From the NCBI GenBank assembly GCA_030615145.1, contig JAUWZT010000173.1, positions 1 through 7,840 on the forward strand: a stretch of DNA of 7,840 bases, in the 5' to 3' direction. Under the pieces are notes generated by a model. It worked only from the letters and a program-made list of their open reading frames with translations. It made no database searches and was not told where the DNA came from. Below are positions 1-5,736 of this stretch, one piece after another (position 1 is the stretch's first letter; each line of letters begins with the position of its first letter). The stretch is from Promethearchaeota archaeon. Lineage in GTDB: Archaea; Asgardarchaeota; Lokiarchaeia; Sigyniarchaeales; SOKP01. The position numbers and the translations under genes are program-made.

Positions 1-329
1 ACAACGCGTTCTATCTTTTTGTATTCCTTAGAAACCAATATTCAATCATTCCTCTAATTTTTTTCTATTATAAGTAGAATAATTTATTATTATAGTAGTA
101 ATTGTATTATATTAATTTATATTTTTATTTTTAATTTTTTATAATACTTGAATATAGATATATGGAAAAAATATAAATGATTGAACTTTATTTTGTTAGT
201 TTTATTTATTCGATTATATTGAACTCTATAAAAAAAAAACAATTAAAAGTGCCAAATCTTATAATATTATATATCATATTTCATTTGAACATTTAATAAT
301 TATTTTTTAATATTAATAGGTGCTAATAA
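1..329. other. AT-rich intergenic stretch with no convincing gene
   Basis: This stretch has no open frame of useful length on either strand. By hand count, GC in 61-300 is about 13%, against about 39% in the gene that follows, which fits non-coding DNA with promoter elements. It holds a run of nine A (231-239). A perfect 10-base inverted repeat pairs TTCAATCATT at 41-50 with AATGATTGAA at 176-185; in DNA this AT-rich it may be chance. At the left edge, a minus-strand frame opening with TTG at 38 stays open to the window end (M-V-S-K-E-Y-K-K-I-E-R-V) and has a GAGG about 12 bases upstream. It could be the first codons of a gene leaving the window, but 12 codons are too few to call. Confidence 0.6.
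318..322 (+). promoter_or_regulatory. Ribosome-binding site fixing a TTG start
   Basis: AGGTG lies seven bases before the TTG at 330 and matches the archaeal anti-Shine-Dalgarno complement (GGAGGTGATC). The codon just before the TTG is an in-frame TAA, so no longer N-terminus is possible, and the site supports TTG as the true start. The spacing is the same as for the hexuloisomerase gene at 5737. Confidence 0.6.
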
Positions 330-596
330 TTGCCAAAACGTGAGCTTTTTATAAAAAGGGTCTACGAGATTGTAAATGAGTTGAAGATCCCATTAATCGA
401 TGAGCGGGTTTACGATAAAGTCACTTTTAGTGGTGCTGCCGCCATAGCGAAAGTAGTGTTTAAATTTGAGGAAGACGAATCTGTAATTCGTGGATTCTTA
501 GGTTTGGCTGAATACTTTCATACTGTCGTGATTAAGGCTAAAGACCAGTTCTATATACCCCACGCAAACATTCTCTTTCAATTGATCAGCTCATAA
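330..596 (+). CDS. Small protein of unknown function (88 aa)
   Basis: I do not recognise this protein. It starts at TTG directly after an in-frame TAA and is preceded by a well-placed AGGTG. The frame contains no ATG, and the next possible start (TTG, codon 18) has no comparable site. The product is soluble: a basic N-terminal helix (about residues 2-18), then segments with alternating hydrophobic residues (about 37-46 and 62-70) that suggest a small alpha/beta fold, and no membrane segment, signal peptide or cysteine. GC is about 39% by hand count, well above the flanks, which supports real coding. It stands alone: AT-rich DNA lies upstream, and the downstream gene is convergent, so no operon context suggests a role. 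It could be a complete small protein or a remnant of a larger one; the clean start and T-rich 3' flank favour a complete gene. Confidence 0.65.
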   Translation: MPKRELFIKRVYEIVNELKIPLIDERVYDKVTFSGAAAIAKVVFKFEEDESVIRGFLGLAEYFHTVVIKAKDQFYIPHANILFQLISS

Positions 597-597
597 A

Positions 598-622
598 TCT
601 TTATTTTTTTTACTTTTCTTTT
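598..622 (+). terminator. T-rich archaeal-type terminator
   Basis: Directly after the stop codon at 594-596 the + strand runs T-rich, with an unbroken run of eight T followed by TTTT blocks separated by A/C. Archaeal RNA polymerase terminates at such U-tracts without a strong hairpin. The next gene is convergent, so termination here is expected. Confidence 0.5.
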
Positions 623-694
623 ATAATTTCTATACAAATATAATAAAATCCTTTAGACTCATTCAGTTAGTTTTAATCTATTAAACCAAAAAGG

Positions 695-1402
695 TTAATT
701 ATTTTCTAAATAAAATTTTGATTCTTTGAGAACTTTTAGAACTTCAGATTCAGAAACATCGTACCAGTGTTTATAAGCGTCGGCAACTGCAAACCACCTC
801 GTGTTTCTTATATTTGGGCAAAAAGTTTTAACTTCTACATATTCAATACGTTGGATTGTGTGTAAAGGCGCTGTAGGAACGCTAACAACGATTCTTTTAG
901 GATTATATTTCTTTACCATCTTGATAGCAGCTAACATCGTAAAACCAGAGGCTAGTCCATCGTCAACCATGAAAACGATTTTATTTTTAATCAGGTTTAT
1001 GTATTTTTCTTCTAAATTGTAATTCTTTTTATAAAAAACCAAACGGTCTTTAATTTCTTTTTGCGTTATTTCGATTGCATATTTTACTTGCTTCTCTGAA
1101 AGGTTTAATTGATACAACAAATCATTGTTTATTAAAACGGTTCCATCTGGTGTAACCGAGCCAAATCCTGCTTCGGTATTATACGGAATTTTAATTTTTC
1201 GAACAATTATTAAATCGTAATTTATTTTTAATTTACTGCAAAATCCTTCGACTACAGGAACGCCTCCGTTTGGTATAGCAAACGATATAAAACTGTCATG
1301 CTTTTCGTTAATGAGGTTGTAAAGCGTTGTATCGTTCTCTAAAATAAAATCAGCTAGTATTTCTCCAGCTTTTATTCTTGATTCATACTGAACGAATTTC
1401 AT
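695..1402 (-). CDS. Phosphoribosyltransferase family protein (COG1926-like)
   Basis: This is a type I phosphoribosyltransferase fold protein that would act in the cytosol on a PRPP-type substrate; the base or other acceptor cannot be told from sequence. With the ATG start it has 235 residues. The PRPP-binding loop is clear: hydrophobic strand, then D147-D148-G-L-A-S-G153-F-T155. Upstream are I-P-N-G-G (43-47) and R-K-I-x-x-P-x-N-x-E (68-77), both typical of the COG1926 group (usually LPRGG and RKL-P-N-E). The C-terminal W-F-A-V-A-D-A-Y and the S-E-V-L-K-V-L stretch also match that group. The ATG at 1402 is chosen; a TTG at 1423 would add seven residues. No Shine-Dalgarno precedes the ATG, but a TATA-like stretch centred near 1439 would put transcription start close to it, so a leaderless or short-leader mRNA is likely. 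Members often lie beside unrelated genes and their reaction is mostly uncharacterised. Confidence 0.85.
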   Translation of the reverse strand: MKFVQYESRIKAGEILADFILENDTTLYNLINEKHDSFISFAIPNGGVPVVEGFCSKLKINYDLIIVRKIKIPYNTEAGFGSVTPDGTVLINNDLLYQLNLSEKQVKYAIEITQKEIKDRLVFYKKNYNLEEKYINLIKNKIVFMVDDGLASGFTMLAAIKMVKKYNPKRIVVSVPTAPLHTIQRIEYVEVKTFCPNIRNTRWFAVADAYKHWYDVSESEVLKVLKESKFYLENN

Positions 1403-1563
1403 AGATACTAATAATAAAGACAAATTTGAATTTATTTATTATACTTGAAGATTGAACAAGCTTTTCTATTTCATTAATATTAAAAAGCCATAACCTATAA
1501 TCCATTTAGACTTTTTTATTAAAATCGTTAAACTTTAGTTAAACTTATTAGGAGTTGCTATTT
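1403..1563. promoter_or_regulatory. Divergent promoter region
   Basis: This 161-base AT-rich gap separates two divergent genes and must hold both promoters. On the minus strand, TATAATAAATAA at about 1434-1444 lies 35-40 bases before the phosphoribosyltransferase ATG. On the plus strand, TTTTTTATTAAAA at about 1512-1524 is a TATA-like candidate that would place transcription start near 1540, just ahead of the AGGAG at 1550. Both boxes are assigned from spacing and composition only; in DNA this AT-rich such matches are common. Confidence 0.4.
1550..1554 (+). promoter_or_regulatory. Ribosome-binding site for the HEAT-repeat gene
   Basis: AGGAG lies nine bases before the ATG at 1564. It abuts an in-frame TTG at 1555 directly, leaving no spacer, so the site decides for the ATG and against the three-residue longer reading. 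Confidence 0.6.
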
Positions 1564-3084
1564 ATGAGTTTTCAAGAACTTAAAAATTCATATCTAAAAG
1601 AGACAGTTCCCCTGAAAAAAATACAATTAATCGAATCAATAGCTCTGCATTTTGAAAATGAAGGGCTAGAATTTCTATTTTCTCAGTATAAAAGCGAAAG
1701 CGATGGAAAAGTAAGAAAAAAAATTATCGATGTTGCTGGGAAAAATATAAACGACATTTCCATCCAATTACTAGTCAAAGCTCTTACAGACAATAATATT
1801 GAATCAAGAAAAGCATCTGTGATAGCTTTAGGTAAAGCAAAAGCGTCCATAGCCTTAATTCCTTTGTTAAATATGCTCCAAAACCCCTCTTTAGAGATTA
1901 AAGACATCGTGCTTGCTTCTATTATAAGGATTGGGAAAGAAGGGGCCTTAGATGTAATATTCGATTATATAAACAAAGGAAATATTCATGTTAAAAGATC
2001 AATCCCATACATATTAGGAAAGATTGGCAGTGGAGAGTGCATTGAGAGATTGATAGAATTAATAACACACGAAGACCCATTAATTCGTAAGAATTCAGTC
2101 AAAGGGTTAGAAAAATTAATTCAATTAAAAGACGCAAAGTTTATTCTGAACGCTTTAAGCGACGAAGATTTACGCGTAAAAAAATCAGCAATCAAAGCAT
2201 TAGGTACTATAAAAAGTAAAAGGGCTATTCCTCATTTAATTAAATTTTTAAAAGAAAAAAATCCTGAAATTCGTAAGTTATCTGTGCGATCTTTGTTCTT
2301 AATTCTTTCAAATCAACCTCCACCTCCATACGATAAAATCTACGATATTTTAAACGGACGAAATATTATTTCTAGAAGAGAAGCGATAAAACTGTTGAGC
2401 TTATTAGAGGATAAAAATTCTGTAGATTATCTTATAAGAGTATTCAACAGTAAAGATGCGAAATTGAGAAGGTTAGCGTATAAAGCAATTTTAAATATTT
2501 TTAAAGATACGGTTCCAACTCAAATAGTCGAGGGTTTGAGCGCGAAAGAATGGAAAATTAAGAGTTTATGCGCAAGAGTTATCGGAGAAATTGGGGATGA
2601 AAATTTAATCGACGCACTTTTTGCTTTATTAAGTGATGATGATAGTAAGGTAAGGGACGCAGCAATTGAAGCGCTATCAAGGTTTGGGAGCGAAAAGGTA
2701 ATTAAAAGCGCAAAAAAGTTAACAAACGATTTAAACTGGAAAATAAGAAGAGCAGCAGTTAAACTTTTAATTAAAATTGGTGATAATAAGTCTACCGAAT
2801 CTTTAATTGGATTAATGGGGGATAAAGATATATTTATTCGAAGTTGGGTAGCGATGTCGTTAGGAAAACTAGAAAACATTAGCGATATAACTCCCTTTGT
2901 AACACTATTAAAAGACAAAGACCCTAAGATGCGAATTGCTGCAGCAAAAGCTTTAGGTCAAATAGGAGATAAAGAAGCTTTAAAATGGTTAGCTAAATTA
3001 TTATGGGACGACGATTGGAAAGTGAAGAAAGAAATTGAGGGTGCCCTTAACGCCATCGACCCTAATTGGTTAGATTTGATTTAG
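1564..3084 (+). CDS. HEAT-repeat scaffold protein (about 15 PBS-lyase-type repeats)
   Basis: This 506-residue protein consists almost entirely of HEAT-like alpha-helical repeats of the PBS-lyase type. The helix-B signature (hydrophobic, then R/K, then one or two polar residues, then A/S-x-x-A-L-G) recurs with the basic residue after V50, S81, I112, V143, I174, V205, I236, S270, L301, I332, V363, I394, I425, M456 and V487. That is an exact 31-residue step except for one of 34, where a Q-P-P-P-P loop (251-255) adds three residues. A degenerate repeat at about 17-30 probably caps the N-terminus. There is no signal peptide, membrane segment or catalytic motif, so it is expected to be a cytosolic protein-binding solenoid; the partner is unknown. 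The helix-B positions are rich in K/R and the inter-repeat turns in D, giving a charged ridge. It is transcribed alone, divergent from the phosphoribosyltransferase. Start: ATG at 1564 with AGGAG nine bases upstream. Confidence 0.88.
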   Translation: MSFQELKNSYLKETVPLKKIQLIESIALHFENEGLEFLFSQYKSESDGKVRKKIIDVAGKNINDISIQLLVKALTDNNIESRKASVIALGKAKASIALIPLLNMLQNPSLEIKDIVLASIIRIGKEGALDVIFDYINKGNIHVKRSIPYILGKIGSGECIERLIELITHEDPLIRKNSVKGLEKLIQLKDAKFILNALSDEDLRVKKSAIKALGTIKSKRAIPHLIKFLKEKNPEIRKLSVRSLFLILSNQPPPPYDKIYDILNGRNIISRREAIKLLSLLEDKNSVDYLIRVFNSKDAKLRRLAYKAILNIFKDTVPTQIVEGLSAKEWKIKSLCARVIGEIGDENLIDALFALLSDDDSKVRDAAIEALSRFGSEKVIKSAKKLTNDLNWKIRRAAVKLLIKIGDNKSTESLIGLMGDKDIFIRSWVAMSLGKLENISDITPFVTLLKDKDPKMRIAAAKALGQIGDKEALKWLAKLLWDDDWKVKKEIEGALNAIDPNWLDLI

Positions 3085-3104
3085 TATAAAACATTGAGTT
3101 TAAT

Positions 3105-3118
3105 ATTTATTTATTTTT
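3105..3118 (+). terminator. T-rich terminator after the HEAT-repeat gene
   Basis: TTTATTTATTTTT lies about 20 bases after the stop codon of the HEAT-repeat gene. It is a U-tract type signal of the sort archaeal polymerase uses, with no hairpin. Composition alone makes such tracts frequent here, so the call is tentative. Confidence 0.35.
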
Positions 3119-3124
3119 AATCAT

Positions 3125-3138
3125 TTAGTTGCAACTAA
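3125..3138. repeat. Perfect 14-base palindrome upstream of the permease operon
   Basis: TTAGTTGCAACTAA reads identically on both strands, and it contains four G/C bases in a stretch that is only about 11% GC. It lies about 80 bases before the TATA-like box of the permease operon and just after the T-rich end of the HEAT gene. It is a fitting size for a dimeric regulator's operator but could also be a weak terminator stem. No second copy was seen in the window. Confidence 0.35.
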
Positions 3139-3203
3139 TTTTCTATTTAAAAAAGTTAGAATTATATATTTCTTTACTAAATTGATTAAATTCTTTATTT
3201 AGA

Positions 3204-3213
3204 TTTATATATA
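3204..3213 (+). promoter_or_regulatory. Candidate TATA box of the five-gene operon
   Basis: TTTATATATA preceded by AGA resembles an archaeal TATA box with a purine-rich BRE. Transcription would start near 3235, leaving a leader of roughly 45-95 bases depending on which start codon is used. A second AT stretch (TTTTAAATATTTTT, about 3243-3256) would instead give a nearly leaderless message beginning at the ATG at 3281. The sequence alone does not separate the two. Confidence 0.35.
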
Positions 3214-3260
3214 CAAATAAAATTTAAAGAATTATTAAAAAATTTTAAATATTTTTGAAT

Positions 3261-3277
3261 CTTAATTAATTATTAAG
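3261..3277. repeat. Short inverted repeat ahead of the permease start
   Basis: CTTAAT and ATTAAG (3261-3266 and 3272-3277) are perfect inverted copies around TAATT and end three bases before an ATG at 3281. It could be an operator overlapping the transcription start, or chance in DNA made largely of A and T. Confidence 0.2.
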
Positions 3278-3280
3278 AAT

Positions 3281-3433
3281 ATGAATGAAAATTTATCATT
3301 AAATTCATCTGACGACGATGATGACATATGGAAGCTCGAGATACAAAAGTTAAAATCGTTAAAGAGACTTTTCCTTCTGAGATGGTTTCAATTGTGGGAG
3401 ATATCTTCGCGGGAATCGTTCTTTCTATTTTAA
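3281..3433 (+). other. Overlapping ORF in another frame: leader peptide or displaced N-terminus of the permease
   Basis: A 50-codon frame starts with ATG at 3281 and runs to TAA at 3431-3433, overlapping the first permease gene in a different frame. Its first 28 residues look protein-like: a polar, acidic head with five consecutive Asp (residues 11-15), then an amphipathic D-I-W-K-L-E-I-Q-K-L-K-S-L-K. After that it turns into an unlikely Trp/Arg/Phe-rich tail. If the frame moved back by one base near 3360-3366, the S-L-K would join directly to the K-E-T-F-P that begins the permease proper. The upstream part (3281-3330) is about 28% GC against about 11% just before it, which also suggests coding. 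Explanations: a sequencing indel, a true frameshift, a leader peptide, or chance. No classic slippery heptamer is visible. Confidence 0.35.
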
Positions 3434-3882
3434 TAGTCTCTTTTGAGAGCTTTCTAATACTTATTCTAATTATTCCTGCTTTGCTTTCTCTAAGGGGAAA
3501 TTTAAGTGGTCCTTTTATAGCAAGGATTTCGAGAGATTTAATTATTGGAGAGTTTAACTTAAAATCGTGGTTTGAAAACATATTGGCTACATATGTGCTA
3601 GCCTTAATAACTGCGATTGCAATTGGAATTCTAAGTATTTTTTTAAATCTTTTATTAATTAGACTCTTTACTTTTCATATTGGTTTGTTAATTGTTATAC
3701 CAATAGCTTCTATTCTATTGACATTAACAGTTTCAATTCCTTGTTCTACAGCCTTAAATCTCTTCGCGTTTAAGCGCGGTTTAGACCCAAATAACATTGT
3801 TAATCCTATAATGACAGCCGTTGATGATTTTCTTACGGTTATTAGCTTCTATTTAACAATTATTTTGCTGGGGGTGCCGTAA
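3328..3882 (+). CDS. MgtE/SLC41-like divalent cation permease, first half-protein (COG1824-like)
   Basis: A 184-residue membrane protein corresponding to one integral-membrane domain of the MgtE (Mg2+ transporter/channel) family, with about five membrane segments (about 20-37, 40-56, 84-111, 115-146 and 161-182). It carries the family's G-N/D motif after the second segment (L-R-G-N-L-S-G at 55-61, followed by R66 and R69) and the signature D153-P-x-N156-x-x-x-P160-x-x-T163-x-x-x-D167. The last Asp corresponds in family alignments to the pore-lining TM5 Asp of bacterial MgtE (from memory of the family). It lacks the cytosolic N and CBS domains of bacterial MgtE and is paired with a second half-protein three bases downstream. 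The ATG at 3328 follows an in-frame TGA at 3322 and has no clear ribosome-binding site; an overlapping frame from 3281 may supply the real N-terminus. Mg2+ is the likeliest substrate, but the ion is not proven by sequence. Confidence 0.82.
   Translation: MEARDTKVKIVKETFPSEMVSIVGDIFAGIVLSILIVSFESFLILILIIPALLSLRGNLSGPFIARISRDLIIGEFNLKSWFENILATYVLALITAIAIGILSIFLNLLLIRLFTFHIGLLIVIPIASILLTLTVSIPCSTALNLFAFKRGLDPNNIVNPIMTAVDDFLTVISFYLTIILLGVP
3870..3876 (+). promoter_or_regulatory. Ribosome-binding site for the second permease half
   Basis: GGGGGTG, one mismatch from GGAGGTG, lies inside the last codons of the first permease gene and nine bases before the TTG at 3886. It supports that TTG as the start and implies the two halves are translated independently but in step. 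Confidence 0.5.
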
Positions 3883-3885
3883 TTT

Positions 3886-4437
3886 TTGGATTACTTCAAA
3901 AAGATCTTTAAGGAATCTATAATAATCGTAATTATTAGTTCTATAATGGGTCTTTTTTCAGGAACTCTTTTATCCAATAATAAGGAGATTTTGTATACAT
4001 TTCCGATCATTTTGTTAGTTTTGCCTTCTTTAAATTCTTTAATTGGTGATATTTCTACGGTTTTGATTTCGCGCCTTACTTCACACTTATATTTAGGCAC
4101 CCTATCTCCAAAAATACAAGTTTCTGATAGATTAAAGCAAGATTTTTATGGGTTACTTATGACAATTTTATTAAGCCTAGTTGCATTAATAAGCTTAGGA
4201 TACTTATTTGGAAGTGCAACTGGAATAGAAATCGTTAATCCGTTGTTGATAATATCTATTATAATTATTACTATTTTGATTCTTTTTGGCTTGATGTTTG
4301 TGTTATTATTTATTAGTTCTATTTTCATATTTAAGAAAGGTAAAGATCCCAATAATTTTTTAATTCCCATGGTTACATCTTTAGCAGACCTTCTAACACC
4401 TATGTTAATTTTAATTTTTATACAAATATTTATTTAA
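3886..4437 (+). CDS. MgtE/SLC41-like divalent cation permease, second half-protein (COG1824-like)
   Basis: A 183-residue partner of the preceding gene with the same architecture: a short basic N-terminus (F-K-K-I-F-K-E), about five membrane segments, the motif L-P-S-L-N-S-L-I-G-D (46-55) followed by R63-L-T-S and G71, and the signature D154-P-x-N157-x-x-x-P161-x-x-T164-x-x-x-D168. These motifs line up with those of the first half, so the two are paralogues from a duplication and probably form a heterodimer equal to the MgtE homodimer pore. The TTG start lies three bases after the upstream stop codon and is backed by GGGGGTG nine bases ahead. The next gene begins 16 bases downstream. Both halves keep the TM5 Asp, so neither looks inactive. 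SLC41-type Na+/Mg2+ exchange is an alternative to channel activity. Confidence 0.85.
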   Translation: MDYFKKIFKESIIIVIISSIMGLFSGTLLSNNKEILYTFPIILLVLPSLNSLIGDISTVLISRLTSHLYLGTLSPKIQVSDRLKQDFYGLLMTILLSLVALISLGYLFGSATGIEIVNPLLIISIIIITILILFGLMFVLLFISSIFIFKKGKDPNNFLIPMVTSLADLLTPMLILIFIQIFI

Positions 4438-4453
4438 ATACCTAAAAACGAGA

Positions 4454-5722
4454 GTGAGAAATTCAATTAAACTGCATGAAAAAAGAAAAAAGAAAGAATT
4501 CCAATACCAACCTATATCTCTAAAAGATATTTTGAGAGAGATGAAACAAAAAATTGATCTAATGATTGACCTCGCCTATAGTGCAATTAAATTTGGTAGT
4601 AAAGAGATAGCAGACGAAACTACTAAAATTGAAAAGCGTATCCACGAGTTAACTTTTCTGTTGAATTTACAAATTACTCAAACACAAACTGGGGGGTTTA
4701 AAGAAGCCAAGAGATTAGAGCCAATTGTTGTAATGGGTTATTCAATTGACAAAATTTCGGACGCTCTTGCGGATATTGCCCGCGTTGTATATATAAATAG
4801 CGATATATCTGACTTTACGCAACTCTTTTGGGACGAAGTTCCTGAACCAATAGTAAAAATAAATGTCAAAGAGGATTGCAAACTCATAGGAATGAATCGT
4901 CAAGATGTACATTTTAGATCACAACATGGAGTCGACTTAATTGCAATAAAAAGAAACGATAATTGGTTGTTTGATAAGAATAACATAATTGAAAAAGGAG
5001 ATATCTTAATTATTAAAGGCGAACTTGAACCGATTAAAGAATTGAAGAAATTAACTCTTGACAAGGAAGAGATCTCTTTCCAAATTGATGAGGAAGAAAA
5101 AGAACCTGAATTTGATCTCAAAAACCCCGAAATATTTGACGAGATTCAAGAGCTTAAAAAAGATTATGTATTGATAACAGATATCTCTGAAACAATGATA
5201 GAATTGGCACTCGCAGCATTGTTCTTTAACAGCTATGAAGTCGCAGAAGATGTAATCGAAATGGAAGCCCTAATGGACGGACTTAATATAAATTTCGAGA
5301 AGAATCTTCTAGATTTTGCGCATTTAGTTGATAGTCCAAGAGATCTGACGGGAATTATGCGCATTGTTTTCTCATGCGAATTAATAGCCGATGCAGCGGC
5401 TCATTTAGCTGAAACCATCTTAGAAGGGTTTGAACCACATGTAATTATTCAGAAAGCAATAGAAGAAACATCTGAGATAGTAGTTCGAGAAACATTATCT
5501 GCAGAATCTTACTTTAATAGCAAAACCTACGATGAATTACAAGAGCAACGATATAAACGAGGGTTCCATATTATTGCTCTAAAAAGAAAAGACAAATGGA
5601 TATATAGTTTCAAATCAGATTTTATGTTCGAAGTCGATGATTTGTTAATAGGTCTAGGACCTAAAGAGAGCGTAGACCAATGGAGAAGATGTGTACATCC
5701 AGAATATAGGAAAGGAGAATAA
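4454..5722 (+). CDS. PhoU/TrkA-C (RCK_C) duplicated regulatory protein (COG3273-like)
   Basis: This soluble 422-residue protein probably senses a ligand and gates the two permease halves encoded just upstream. It is built as a tandem duplication: PhoU-like helical bundle (about 21-115), TrkA-C/RCK_C domain (about 132-200), an acidic linker (about 204-232), a second PhoU-like bundle (about 238-330) and a second RCK_C domain (about 335-410). The copies align by eye: L-I-A-I-K-R-N-D-N-W-L matches I-I-A-L-K-R-K-D-K-W-I, each followed by a G/D-D-x-L-I stretch, and D-L-A-Y-S-A-I-K-F-x-S matches E-L-A-L-A-A-L-F-F-x-S. RCK_C domains in K+ systems bind ions or nucleotides such as c-di-AMP; the ligand here is unknown. 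The GTG start is 16 bases after the permease stop with only a weak GAGAG ahead; the next in-frame ATG (codon 30) would cut into the first PhoU domain, so GTG is preferred. It may be annotated elsewhere as a potassium channel protein, but it has no membrane segment. Confidence 0.82.
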   Translation: MRNSIKLHEKRKKKEFQYQPISLKDILREMKQKIDLMIDLAYSAIKFGSKEIADETTKIEKRIHELTFLLNLQITQTQTGGFKEAKRLEPIVVMGYSIDKISDALADIARVVYINSDISDFTQLFWDEVPEPIVKINVKEDCKLIGMNRQDVHFRSQHGVDLIAIKRNDNWLFDKNNIIEKGDILIIKGELEPIKELKKLTLDKEEISFQIDEEEKEPEFDLKNPEIFDEIQELKKDYVLITDISETMIELALAALFFNSYEVAEDVIEMEALMDGLNINFEKNLLDFAHLVDSPRDLTGIMRIVFSCELIADAAAHLAETILEGFEPHVIIQKAIEETSEIVVRETLSAESYFNSKTYDELQEQRYKRGFHIIALKRKDKWIYSFKSDFMFEVDDLLIGLGPKESVDQWRRCVHPEYRKGE

Positions 5723-5723
5723 A

Positions 5724-5729
5724 GAGGTG
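5724..5729 (+). promoter_or_regulatory. Strong ribosome-binding site for the hexuloisomerase gene
   Basis: GAGGTG sits seven bases before the ATG at 5737, in the 14-base gap after the regulator's stop codon. It is the clearest Shine-Dalgarno site in the window. Confidence 0.65.
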
Positions 5730-5736
5730 TTAAAAT

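Noticed and set aside
3..38. Minus-strand TTG-started frame open to the left window edge
   Set aside because: Only 12 codons are visible and the GAGG ahead is about 12 bases from the start, so it cannot be told from chance. The composition and K/E-rich sequence are suggestive only.
680..699. Hairpin-like ATTAAACC/GGTTAAT near the phosphoribosyltransferase stop codon
   Set aside because: The match is imperfect, the stem short and AT-rich, and no T-tract follows on the minus strand, so I do not call it a terminator.
801..1022. Plus-strand open frame of 73 codons
   Set aside because: It lies wholly inside the phosphoribosyltransferase gene on the opposite strand, whose motifs (PRPP loop) prove the coding strand.
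1555..1563. TTG start three codons upstream of the HEAT gene ATG
   Set aside because: AGGAG abuts the TTG with no spacer, while it is properly spaced for the ATG at 1564.
2520..2918. Minus-strand open frame of 132 codons
   Set aside because: It is antisense to the HEAT-repeat gene; the regular repeat codons keep the opposite frame free of stops. It has no ribosome-binding site and a low-complexity Ser/Leu/Ile composition.
3273..3581. Minus-strand open frame of 102 codons
   Set aside because: It is antisense to the first permease gene and has no recognisable domain or start signal.
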